Notes: a model not told the origin generated them from the letters alone. A DNA stretch of 6,393 bases from Acidimicrobiia bacterium (GCA_009927565.1 RFMT01000329.1:1-6393); one strand, 5' to 3'; counted from the first letter of the stretch, positions 1 to 6,373 are shown. A program made the numbers and translations.

Positions 1-45
1 CTGACGCTAACAGTTATGCATAGATGTGGGGCGTAGAATTGACGC
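1..45 (+). promoter_or_regulatory. Candidate leaderless promoter of the fhaA-pstP-pknB operon
   Basis: A TAGAAT hexamer at 34-39 matches the -10 consensus TATAAT at five of six positions. It ends 6 nt before the ATG at 46, so transcription would begin at or next to the A of the start codon and give a leaderless mRNA, which is common in actinobacteria. No Shine-Dalgarno precedes the ATG, which fits. No convincing -35 is seen; CAGTTA at 11-16 has the right 17-nt spacing but a poor sequence. The same TAG (34-36) is an in-frame stop for the downstream gene. The spacing is seen directly; promoter activity is inferred. Confidence 0.45.
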
Positions 46-705
46 ATGTTTGCGCGTGCATACGGCTCTGCAATCAGGCCAATAAACCTCGGGCGCGAAC
101 TACTTGGGTTGATCGATTCACTGGATAAATCAAGCCCGATAAACCCGAATTTCGTAGTTAATTTACACGCGTCAGACTATGCGGCTTTTGCAGATATTGA
201 AAAACACCTGACACGCGAACTTGCAGAGGCCGCTACACAGTTTGCTGAAAAAAATGATTTGAAGCACTTAGAACCAATATCGGTGATATTAAAAGTTGAC
301 GATGCGATCAAAATCGGCGATTTTTCGATAACTAACGAAAGCCAACCCGAACGCACAAGTGATGTACTCGCTACTCAAAAGAAGGCAGATTTTGCTCAAC
401 CCGTTATCGCGACAGCACCTTTGATTGAGGCTGTATTGGTCATGCAGAATGGGGAGCGAATTGTTCTGGAAACCGACTCACTTAAAATCGGTCGCCAAGC
501 GTCTTGCCGAATCGTGTTTAACGACAGCAATGTCAGCCGTGAACATGCTCAAATGCGTAGAACTGCCGATGGTTGGAAGCTCTTAGATCTTGGTAGCACC
601 AATGGCACAAAAATCAATGGAGTGAAAATCACTGCAGAGCAATTGCTAGTAAACGGAGACGAGCTCAGTTTCGGTACCTCAAGTGCGAGGTTTGAAATTT
701 CGTGA
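46..705 (+). CDS. fhaA: FhaA-like protein: DUF3662 N-terminal domain plus C-terminal FHA domain
   Basis: This is a 219-residue cytoplasmic adaptor that should bind phosphothreonine peptides made by the PASTA kinase encoded two genes downstream. Residues 1-97 resemble the DUF3662/FhaA N-terminal domain, starting with FARAYGSAIRPINLGRELL. A linker covers about 98-128. Residues 129-218 form an FHA domain with its conserved set visible: IGR (148-150), S164-R165-x-H167, GSTNGT (183-188) and N191-G192. In mycobacteria FhaA is phosphorylated by PknB and links it to the peptidoglycan flippase MviN. The protein is much shorter than mycobacterial FhaA because its linker is short. The N-terminus also looks about 15 residues shorter than usual: the helix that normally precedes FARAF is absent, and stops at 34-36 and 40-42 block an in-frame extension. 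The start may therefore be genuine and leaderless, or a sequence error may hide the first residues. Its stop overlaps a GTG at 702. Confidence 0.85.
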   Translation: MFARAYGSAIRPINLGRELLGLIDSLDKSSPINPNFVVNLHASDYAAFADIEKHLTRELAEAATQFAEKNDLKHLEPISVILKVDDAIKIGDFSITNESQPERTSDVLATQKKADFAQPVIATAPLIEAVLVMQNGERIVLETDSLKIGRQASCRIVFNDSNVSREHAQMRRTADGWKLLDLGSTNGTKINGVKITAEQLLVNGDELSFGTSSARFEIS

Positions 706-737
706 GCAATAATCAAAACGCGAATTGGCTCGACTGA
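702..737 (+). other. Possible 11-codon coupling minicistron between fhaA and pstP
   Basis: GTG at 702 overlaps the fhaA stop as GTGA. It opens an 11-codon frame (VSNNQNANWLD) that stops at TGA 735-737. That stop overlaps ATG 737, the preferred start of the phosphatase, as TGATG. The frame could pass ribosomes from fhaA to pstP, since no Shine-Dalgarno precedes either phosphatase start. It could equally be a chance frame or the trace of an indel. No peptide function is proposed. Confidence 0.25.
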
Positions 738-1840
738 TGTTGGTTAAATGGGGAGCATCAAGCGACACGGGCACTCTAAGAGTGCAAAATGAAGATTCGT
801 ATCTCGCCCAAGAAAAAATCTTCGTCGTTGCAGATGGTATGGGTGGGCATAATGCTGGCGAAGTAGCTAGCGCCATGGCAATCAAAATGTTGGCCGAAGC
901 GCAAACAAACGGCATTTCAGATGCGAGTCAACTCGCAAAGATTATAGAACAGATTAACCGTTCAATTTTTCACGCTGCGGCGAATCAAACTGATCAGCGT
1001 GGCATGGGAACAACGCTTGCCGTTTTGGCATTAACCCCAAATGAGGCAACGAAAGAAGTTTCGGCTGCGGTTGCCAATATTGGCGACTCGCGCACATACC
1101 TATTTCGCAATGACGAGTTTCGACAAGTAAGCGTTGACCACTCGTATGTGCAAGACCTAGTCAGTGAAGGCTTGATCACCCGCGAAGAAGCGCGAACACA
1201 TGCGCGACGCAACATAGTAACCAGAGCTCTGGGGATAGAACCAAGTGTTGCGGTCGACACTTGGACGCTTCCGCTGATAACGGGTGACAGATATGTTTTG
1301 TGCAGCGATGGTCTAGTTGACGAAGTTACCGACGAAGCAATAGAAAAATGTGTCAAGCAAAAAATTGAACCTCAAAAAGTTGCCGATCAACTTGTTGCGA
1401 TAGCAAATGCCAACGGCGGTCGCGACAACATCACCGTAATTGTTGTCGATGTGATTGCCGATGGCGCCAACACAGCAAAAGTTCCGTCTGTAACCCACAA
1501 GACAGCACGAATAACGAAGCCGCTTGTAAAAAAACTTGTGCTCAGCGGAGCAATTGCGATTACGACCGTTGTAGCGATAGTGCTGTTGAGTTCATATTTG
1601 CGCACTGGATACTTTGTTGCCTACGAAAACGCAGAGTCTGACGCCCGAGTGCTGATTTATCGCGGCAAGAATTTCTTATGGGTAAACCCAACCATTGAAG
1701 CCGACAGCACATTGACCCGCGAAGACTTGAGTATCGGTTTGGCACGCGAGATTATTGCGCGACCATCATTTTCATCTTCCGCTGATGCCCGTGACTACGT
1801 CAACCAGATTCGCGACGTAGTAGAGCAGACAAAGCCATGA
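737..1840 (+). CDS. pstP: Membrane-anchored PP2C-type Ser/Thr protein phosphatase (PstP family)
   Basis: This metal-dependent phosphatase should reverse phosphorylation by the adjacent kinase. Numbered from ATG 737 (367 aa), residues 3-240 form a PP2C domain with the usual motifs: QNEDSY (17-22), DGMGG (33-37), GMGTT (89-93), GDSR (116-119), SDG (190-192) and GGRDN (227-231). The acidic residues D20, D33, D191 and D230 are the expected Mn/Mg ligands, so it should be active. A basic juxtamembrane stretch leads to one membrane helix (about 267-287), followed by an outside domain of about 80 residues containing VLIYRGKNFLWVNPT, as in actinobacterial PstP. An in-frame TTG at 725 would add four residues. 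ATG 737 is preferred because MLVKWGASSDTG matches the usual family start. No Shine-Dalgarno is seen at either start. The gene lies 31 bp after fhaA, and its stop overlaps the pknB start as ATGA. Confidence 0.92.
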   Translation: MLVKWGASSDTGTLRVQNEDSYLAQEKIFVVADGMGGHNAGEVASAMAIKMLAEAQTNGISDASQLAKIIEQINRSIFHAAANQTDQRGMGTTLAVLALTPNEATKEVSAAVANIGDSRTYLFRNDEFRQVSVDHSYVQDLVSEGLITREEARTHARRNIVTRALGIEPSVAVDTWTLPLITGDRYVLCSDGLVDEVTDEAIEKCVKQKIEPQKVADQLVAIANANGGRDNITVIVVDVIADGANTAKVPSVTHKTARITKPLVKKLVLSGAIAITTVVAIVLLSSYLRTGYFVAYENAESDARVLIYRGKNFLWVNPTIEADSTLTREDLSIGLAREIIARPSFSSSADARDYVNQIRDVVEQTKP

Positions 1841-3789
1841 GCGACAACAGCCGCACCATAGTCAACGAACGATATGAAATCGGCAAGCGCATTGGTCGTG
1901 GCGGAATGGCCGAGATTTTTCAGGCTAGAGATATTTTGCTCGACCGGCCCGTAGCGATGAAGGTTTTGTTCCCAGAATTTGCGACTGATCCCGCATTCGT
2001 TGAACGCTTTCGACGTGAAGCACAAGCGGCGGCGAACCTAAACCATCCGAACATTGTTGCTGTTTATGACTGGGGCAAAGTAAATAATACGTACTACATC
2101 GCGATGGAGTACGTCAACGGTCGAACGTTGGCGGATATTTTGAAACAGAGCGGCACTCTCACACCGATGCAAGTTTGCGATGTCATGAGCGAAGTTGCAT
2201 CAGCTCTGATTTCAGCTCACCAAAATGGCGTGATCCACCGTGACATCAAACCAGGAAACATTCTTGTGAGCACAACTGGTCAGATAAAAGTTGCGGACTT
2301 TGGTATAGCGCGCGCACTTGGTGCAGGAGTTGAACAAGGACTCACTCAAACCGGCGCCGTCATGGGTACGGCGACATATTTTTCGCCCGAGCAAGCACAA
2401 GGTGTATCGACAGATCAGCGAAGCGACATTTATTCGCTCGGTGTCGTAATGTACGAAATGCTTAGTGGCGTCGCCCCTTTCACCGGTGAAAATGCCGTTG
2501 CGATTGCCTACAAGCAGGTGCATGAACACGCAATGCCGCTAGATCAGCGCCTGACTTCTATTCCGCCAGAAGTTTCGGCAATCGTCGCCAAGTGCATGGA
2601 AAAGTCACCCGACGACAGATATTCAAGTGCCGAAGAAGTACGTGACGAATTGCGTCGATTCGTCGAAGGTATGCCCGTATTAGCAGTCTCCGAAAAGACA
2701 GAATCTAGTCGCGCGACGCAGGTCTTGCCACAGACCGACATCAATGCAACGACCGTAATTAGTGCGCAAGATGTAGCAACTGAGTTGCTGCCAAAAATTT
2801 CGCCGACTGCAACTAAGCAAACAAATTATCCGCCTTATGACGACAAGTCTCCACAACGTACTGCTGTATTTGTTTTCGGTGCATTATTTGCAACGATCGT
2901 TTTGCTCGCGGGCGGGCTATTTCTCTATCAAACCCTCACCCGCAATTCGGCAAATGCGTCGATCACGGTACCCGACGTACGAAACTTGACAGTCAAGCAA
3001 GCAAGTGAGCAGTTGCTCGCATCTGGTTTTACCCCAATACCTTATGCGGCAACCAAAGATGGTGTTGGAAACGACATCGTCTACGCACAAGACCCCCCGC
3101 CAAGTGTGCTCGCACGCTCGGGTGATCAGATAACGATCACATATAACCCAGCAAGTACTCCGGTTGCTGTGCCTCTTGTGCGTGGATTAACAGTCAAAGA
3201 AGCGACCGCACTGTTAGCGCCACTTGGTTTGACTCTTTCGATCAAAGAAGTGGTCAATGACCCAAAGATTCCTGAAAATCAGATCATGTCGCAAGATCCA
3301 AAAGTTGACACACAAGTGCGTTCTGGATCAACGATTGTTGTGATTGTGTCTGGCGGTCTGGGTCAGGCGACTGTACCGAATGTTCAAGGACAGGTAGCTA
3401 ACGCTGCACAACAATTGTTGCAAACTTCGCCATACAACTTTGTCGTTACTTTGGTCAATGAACCGAGTTCAACAATCGAACAGGGTCGTGTAATTCGAAC
3501 TGAGCCGGCAATCGGCGCCCAAAGTCCAGCCGGCTCGGCGATTACAGTATTTGTTTCGTCGGGTGGAAATAAGGTGGCTGTGCCACAAGTAGAGGGCCAG
3601 ACCGAAGTCGATGCGCGTGCACTTCTTGCGACTGCTGGATTAACCCCAGATGTCAAATATCAAGACGTGCCCGTAAATGACATCAACATCGGCAAGGTAA
3701 TTACACAAGGCACTGACGCCGGAACGCTGGTCGACCCTGGGTTCATCATCCGTTTGACAATTGGTCGCGCAGCAGCGGCTACGCCCTAA
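1837..3789 (+). CDS. pknB: Transmembrane Ser/Thr kinase with four PASTA repeats (PknB type)
   Basis: This 650-residue receptor kinase senses cell-wall material outside the cell and phosphorylates division and wall-synthesis proteins inside. The kinase domain (about 12-277) is complete: glycine loop GRGGMA (20-25), VAMK with catalytic K42, alpha-C E61, HRDIKPGN (134-141) with D136, DFG (154-156), SPEQ (183-186) and DIYSLG (197-202). Activation-loop T170 and T172, in LTQTGAVMGT, match the two autophosphorylation threonines of mycobacterial PknB. A Thr-rich juxtamembrane linker spans about 279-341 and a single membrane helix about 343-367. Four PASTA repeats follow at about 374-440, 441-507, 509-577 and 578-644, each with a VPxVxG-like start. 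The start overlaps the pstP stop by 4 bp, which indicates translational coupling. The family's usual ftsW and pbpA neighbours are missing upstream. Family assignment is firm; the exact ligand is unknown. Confidence 0.96.
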   Translation: MSDNSRTIVNERYEIGKRIGRGGMAEIFQARDILLDRPVAMKVLFPEFATDPAFVERFRREAQAAANLNHPNIVAVYDWGKVNNTYYIAMEYVNGRTLADILKQSGTLTPMQVCDVMSEVASALISAHQNGVIHRDIKPGNILVSTTGQIKVADFGIARALGAGVEQGLTQTGAVMGTATYFSPEQAQGVSTDQRSDIYSLGVVMYEMLSGVAPFTGENAVAIAYKQVHEHAMPLDQRLTSIPPEVSAIVAKCMEKSPDDRYSSAEEVRDELRRFVEGMPVLAVSEKTESSRATQVLPQTDINATTVISAQDVATELLPKISPTATKQTNYPPYDDKSPQRTAVFVFGALFATIVLLAGGLFLYQTLTRNSANASITVPDVRNLTVKQASEQLLASGFTPIPYAATKDGVGNDIVYAQDPPPSVLARSGDQITITYNPASTPVAVPLVRGLTVKEATALLAPLGLTLSIKEVVNDPKIPENQIMSQDPKVDTQVRSGSTIVVIVSGGLGQATVPNVQGQVANAAQQLLQTSPYNFVVTLVNEPSSTIEQGRVIRTEPAIGAQSPAGSAITVFVSSGGNKVAVPQVEGQTEVDARALLATAGLTPDVKYQDVPVNDINIGKVITQGTDAGTLVDPGFIIRLTIGRAAAATP

Positions 3790-3800
3790 TTTTTATTTTT
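3763..3800 (+). terminator. Weak candidate intrinsic terminator at the end of pknB
   Basis: GG (3763-3764) and GCG (3767-3769) can pair with CGC (3782-3784) and CC (3785-3786). This makes a five-pair GC stem with a 2-nt bulge and a 12-nt loop. The pknB stop codon follows directly, then TTTTTATTTTT (3790-3800). The T tract runs over the stop codon of the convergent trpG. The stem is short and bulged and lies inside coding sequence, so this is only a candidate. Confidence 0.3.
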
Positions 3801-4386
3801 CGCAACGCTTCAGAAAATTTCTAATTATCTTGTGACCATGATCGGTCAACACACTTTCAGGATGAAACTGCACGCCTTCTATATTTAACTCGCGATGACG
3901 CACTCCCATGATGATGCCATCAGATGTCGAAGCAGTTATTGTCAAACATGATGGCAACGAACTTGGCTCGATAACAAGTGAGTGGTAACGAGTCGCATAA
4001 ATCGGCGAGTTGATACCATCAAACACACCACTGCCGTTGTGACTGATCTCCGAAGTTTTGCCATGTTGAATCTCGGGCGCACTCACAATCTGGGCACCAA
4101 ATACATGTCCGATTGCTTGATGTCCAAGACAAACGCCGAAAATCGGTGCAACGCCAGCGAACTTGCGAATTGATTCGCACAAAATTCCGGCATCATGCGG
4201 CTGACCCGGACCAGGAGAGAGCAAGACTCCATCGGGCTTCAATGTGATCGCTTTATCAACAGAAATTTGATCGTTGCGCACGATGATTGGCTGTGCCCCA
4301 AGTTCGCCAAGATACTGCACGAGGTTGTAAACGAAACTGTCATAGTTATCGATCACCAAGATTCGCGCTGTAGTGCTATTCATCAT
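3793..4386 (-). CDS. trpG: Anthranilate/aminodeoxychorismate synthase glutamine amidotransferase subunit
   Basis: This cytoplasmic class I glutamine amidotransferase (197 aa) releases ammonia from glutamine for a chorismate-using partner, TrpE (anthranilate, tryptophan pathway) or PabB (aminodeoxychorismate, folate pathway). Visible features are the start ILVIDNYDSFVYNLVQYLGE, the oxyanion-site SPGPG (57-61), the nucleophile C86 in GVCLGHQ, RYHSL (133-137) and the catalytic H175 and E177 in FHPES. The length is normal for the family. The frame stays open upstream to 4527, but those 47 residues are unlike the family and would lie antisense to crgA, so ATG 4386 (or the adjacent ATG 4383) is the likely start. 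No strong Shine-Dalgarno is seen. No trpE or pabB is nearby, so TrpG and PabA cannot be told apart; one protein often serves both partners. The position next to pknB and crgA is conserved in actinobacteria. Confidence 0.93.
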   Translation of the reverse strand: MMNSTTARILVIDNYDSFVYNLVQYLGELGAQPIIVRNDQISVDKAITLKPDGVLLSPGPGQPHDAGILCESIRKFAGVAPIFGVCLGHQAIGHVFGAQIVSAPEIQHGKTSEISHNGSGVFDGINSPIYATRYHSLVIEPSSLPSCLTITASTSDGIIMGVRHRELNIEGVQFHPESVLTDHGHKIIRNFLKRCEK

Positions 4387-4433
4387 CTTCAGCCTGCCTG
4401 AGAATTGAGCAATTACAAAGCGATTTAATCCCC

Positions 4434-4449
4434 TACACTTGATGAAGTT
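4434..4449 (+). promoter_or_regulatory. Candidate -10 element for crgA
   Basis: TACACT at 4434-4439 fits the TANNNT form of an actinobacterial -10 box. The crgA ATG begins 10 nt later, so the transcript would have a leader of only about 3-4 nt. No Shine-Dalgarno is present in the gap. TTACAA at 4413-4418 is a poor -35 with a 15-nt spacer. The 63-bp gap shared with divergent trpG must carry promoters for both genes; I saw none that was convincing on the minus strand. Confidence 0.3.
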
Positions 4450-4791
4450 ATGGCAAGCCAAAAGCGACGCGGTGGTGGTCGAACCACGCCAAAAGGCACA
4501 AAGCCTGGCCGAGTGCATGAGACTCATCGACTCGATACCTCAGACACGCATTCAATGCACGGACAAAATATCGCCGATGCGTCTTCGCGATATACCCCGC
4601 CAACGTTGCGTGAGCAACGTGTTAGTCCACCATGGGTACCTGTCTTAATGTTTGCCTTGCTTGGTCTTGGTGCACTGGTTATCTTGCTCTACTACCTAGG
4701 TTTTGTGCCTGGTGGTCGCAACAATTGGTATTTGTTTTCTGGTTTGCTTGCGGTGCTTGGAGGTTTATACACCGCAACCAAATATCACTGA
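4450..4791 (+). CDS. crgA: CrgA-like cell division protein
   Basis: This small inner-membrane protein (113 aa) belongs to the actinobacterial CrgA family, which in mycobacteria and streptomycetes interacts with FtsZ, FtsI and other divisome proteins and affects septum timing. The N-terminal cytoplasmic tail (1-60) is hydrophilic, begins strongly basic (KRRGGGRTTPKGTKPGR) and ends with the family-like stretch RYTPPT and SPPWVPVLM. Two membrane helices follow at about 62-83 and 93-109, with a short outside loop (GFVPGGRNN). The tail is longer than in typical CrgA of roughly 85-95 residues and rich in Ser and Thr, so it might be a kinase substrate; that part is inference. ATG 4450 is the only sensible start, and an overlapping start at 4439/4442 is in another frame. 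The gene converges on the next gene with 6 bp between the stops. Confidence 0.85.
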   Translation: MASQKRRGGGRTTPKGTKPGRVHETHRLDTSDTHSMHGQNIADASSRYTPPTLREQRVSPPWVPVLMFALLGLGALVILLYYLGFVPGGRNNWYLFSGLLAVLGGLYTATKYH

Positions 4792-4797
4792 TTAATT

Positions 4798-5055
4798 TCA
4801 GTCGATCGGCGCGATTAAATCCATATCTTCTAAACAATGCTTTGGCGGTGGTGGGTTTTGATCTGGTGCCATTGTCATTCTTAACTCAGTGCCGCAACTT
4901 GAGCAACGATAACGCACGTTAATGCGTCGCATTTCTCCTGCTGGCGGTGGCGGCGGGAGCGTAGATGTCATGCCTCTCAGCATGCCGAGCCCGATCTTCC
5001 AGATGAAATAGAGAAGTGCGAGGCCAAGGCCGAACCAAATTATTGATCCCCACAT
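4798..5055 (-). CDS. Small membrane protein with zinc-ribbon-like C-terminus, function unknown
   Basis: This 85-residue protein has an N-terminal hydrophobic helix (about 3-25, start MWGSIIWFGLGLALLYF) and a linker with five prolines (34-38). A small domain follows with C51-x-x-C54, then H73-C74 in PPKHCLEDMDL. Two Cys plus a His-Cys pair could bind one zinc in a ribbon fold, although a fourth knuckle Cys is missing. It starts 16 nt after the thiolase stop on the same strand and is probably cotranscribed with it, without a Shine-Dalgarno of its own. I recall similar small proteins in Acidimicrobiia but know no function. The low cysteine count and compact conserved-looking tail argue for a real gene, and the two genes on either side leave exactly this space. 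A role in lipid or acyl-CoA metabolism would be guesswork from position alone. Confidence 0.72.
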   Translation of the reverse strand: MWGSIIWFGLGLALLYFIWKIGLGMLRGMTSTLPPPPPAGEMRRINVRYRCSSCGTELRMTMAPDQNPPPPKHCLEDMDLIAPID

Positions 5056-5071
5056 CTTGGGTTTAAATCAT

Positions 5072-6241
5072 TTAGCCGAGGCGTTCGATAATTGTGGCAT
5101 TTGCTAAACCGCCACCTTCGCACATCGTCTGCAAACCGTAACGACCACCTGTGCGCTCAAGTTCGTTTAATAGCGTCGTCATCAGACGAGTGCCTGAAGC
5201 GCCAAGCGGATGACCCAACGCAATCGCGCCGCCATTGACGTTTACTTTCTCCATGTCGGGATGAATTTCTTTCTCCCATGCCAAAACGACTGACGCGAAA
5301 GCCTCGTTGATCTCAACTAGATCGATGTCGTCGATTGTCATACCTGCTCGCTCGAGCACTTTCTTTGTAGCCGGAATCGGAGCAGTCAACATGTAACGCG
5401 GATTCTCGGCTGCAAGTGCGAAATTAACGAAACGTGCACGAGGTTTCAGACCTAGTTGTTTGGCGCGCTCCTCCGACATGATCAGAACTGCAGTCGCGCC
5501 GTCGGTGATCTGCGATGAGTTGCCCGCTGTAACTTTGCCCCCATCTTCAATTGGGCGATATGCCGGTTTGAGAGTTGCCAGTTTTTCGAGAGTCGACTCG
5601 CGGATTCCTTCATCGGTGGTCATTACTTTGCCTTCTGAGTCAAGTGTCGGGATTATCTCGTTTTGAAATCGACCTTCTTTTGTCGCACGTGCAGCGAAGG
5701 TTTGCGAACGAACACCGTAACGATCCATATCTTCGCGAGTTATATTCCATTTTTCAGCGATTAGTTCTGCAGAAATACCTTGGTTTACAAGACCGCCATC
5801 AGCCGCATATCGCGCTTGCACGGTTTGTCCAAACGGAAAGCCATGTTTTCCCTCGGCGATCGAAGAACCCATCGGCACGCGGGTCATGACTTCGACACCG
5901 GCGGCAACTACAACGTCGTATGCGCCGGCCATAACACCTTGGGCGGCAAAGTGAGCGGCTTGTTGGCTTGAGCCACATTGGCGATCAACAGTTGTACCCG
6001 GCACACTCTCTGGCCAACCAGCAGCAAGAACTGCATTTCGCGCGACATTCAGACTTTGTTCACCAACCTGCATCACGCAACCCATGACGACGTCGTCAAT
6101 TATCGCTGGATCAATACCAGTTCGTTCAACAAGAGCTTTCAAACTATGCGCCGACAAATCAACTGGATGCCAATCTTTCAGACGTCCGTTTCGCTTGCCA
6201 CATGGTGTTCGAACTGCGTCGACAATCACTGCTGTTTTCAT
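5072..6241 (-). CDS. Thiolase (acetyl-CoA C-acetyltransferase / 3-ketoacyl-CoA thiolase)
   Basis: This cytoplasmic thiolase (389 aa, normal length) either cleaves 3-ketoacyl-CoA with CoA or condenses two acyl-CoAs. The catalytic residues are visible: nucleophile C89 in VDRQCGSSQQA, N312 in NEAFA, H344 in GGAIALGHPLGASG and C374 in MCEGGG. From memory, the stretches GKRNGRL, NEAFASVVLAW and DMEKVNVNGGAIALGHP resemble the mycobacterial FadA5/FadA6 steroid thiolases more than biosynthetic PhaA. That hints at degradation of sterol side chains or other lipids, but substrate cannot be read from sequence, so no symbol is given. ATG 6241 is preceded by AGGAG (6252-6248) with a 6-nt spacer, the only good Shine-Dalgarno in the window, which fixes the start. 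It leads a probable two-gene unit with the small zinc-ribbon-like protein. No hydratase or dehydrogenase partner lies in the window. Confidence 0.95.
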   Translation of the reverse strand: MKTAVIVDAVRTPCGKRNGRLKDWHPVDLSAHSLKALVERTGIDPAIIDDVVMGCVMQVGEQSLNVARNAVLAAGWPESVPGTTVDRQCGSSQQAAHFAAQGVMAGAYDVVVAAGVEVMTRVPMGSSIAEGKHGFPFGQTVQARYAADGGLVNQGISAELIAEKWNITREDMDRYGVRSQTFAARATKEGRFQNEIIPTLDSEGKVMTTDEGIRESTLEKLATLKPAYRPIEDGGKVTAGNSSQITDGATAVLIMSEERAKQLGLKPRARFVNFALAAENPRYMLTAPIPATKKVLERAGMTIDDIDLVEINEAFASVVLAWEKEIHPDMEKVNVNGGAIALGHPLGASGTRLMTTLLNELERTGGRYGLQTMCEGGGLANATIIERLG

Positions 6242-6247
6242 TATGTT

Positions 6248-6252
6248 CTCCT
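6248..6252 (-). promoter_or_regulatory. Shine-Dalgarno of the thiolase gene
   Basis: CTCCT on the plus strand reads AGGAG on the coding strand and lies 6 nt before the thiolase ATG. It decides the start and contrasts with the other genes here, none of which has a comparable site. Confidence 0.8.
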
Positions 6253-6343
6253 GATGCTGAAGTTGTTCTTCTAGTCTGCCCCGCCAACGACCTTTTTAGG
6301 AAGTTGAAAGTGAAGACCAAACGTAGTCACGATAAGAGCGCGG

Positions 6344-6373
6344 AATATAAGCAAAATTGCAACTTTGTTTGAA
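6344..6373 (-). promoter_or_regulatory. Candidate thiolase promoter with a small inverted repeat in the spacer
   Basis: On the minus strand a -35-like TTCAAA (6373-6368) and a -10-like TATATT (6349-6344) are separated by 18 nt. The -10 differs from TATAAT at one position; the -35 is weak. Between them lies GCAATTTTGC (6360-6351), an inverted repeat with 4-bp arms and a 2-nt centre, where a repressor could bind. This would leave a 5' leader of about 95 nt with the AGGAG near its end. The remaining sequence up to 6393 shows no gene that can be supported. Confidence 0.3.

Noticed and set aside
2212..2529. 105-codon minus-strand frame within the kinase domain
   Set aside because: It is antisense to invariant kinase motifs, and its product shows no domain or start signal.
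2956..3770. Possible tandem DNA repeat in the 3' half of pknB
   Set aside because: The periodicity is at protein level (four diverged PASTA domains); no near-identical DNA repeat is visible.
3817..3832. AGAAAATTTCT-like palindrome near the end of trpG
   Set aside because: It is short, AT-rich and within coding sequence, with no T tract or other terminator feature beside it.
4387..4527. 47-residue N-terminal extension of the trpG reading frame
   Set aside because: It does not resemble the amidotransferase family, it would run antisense into the well-supported crgA start, and two ATG codons sit exactly where the conserved domain begins.
4439..4648. Alternative frame starting TTG/ATG just ahead of crgA
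   Set aside because: It overlaps crgA in another frame; only the frame starting at 4450 gives the CrgA membrane helices and the SPPWVP motif.
5978..6274. 98-codon open frame on the plus strand inside and beyond the thiolase gene
   Set aside because: It lies antisense to a fully conserved thiolase and its composition looks random, with no recognisable motif.
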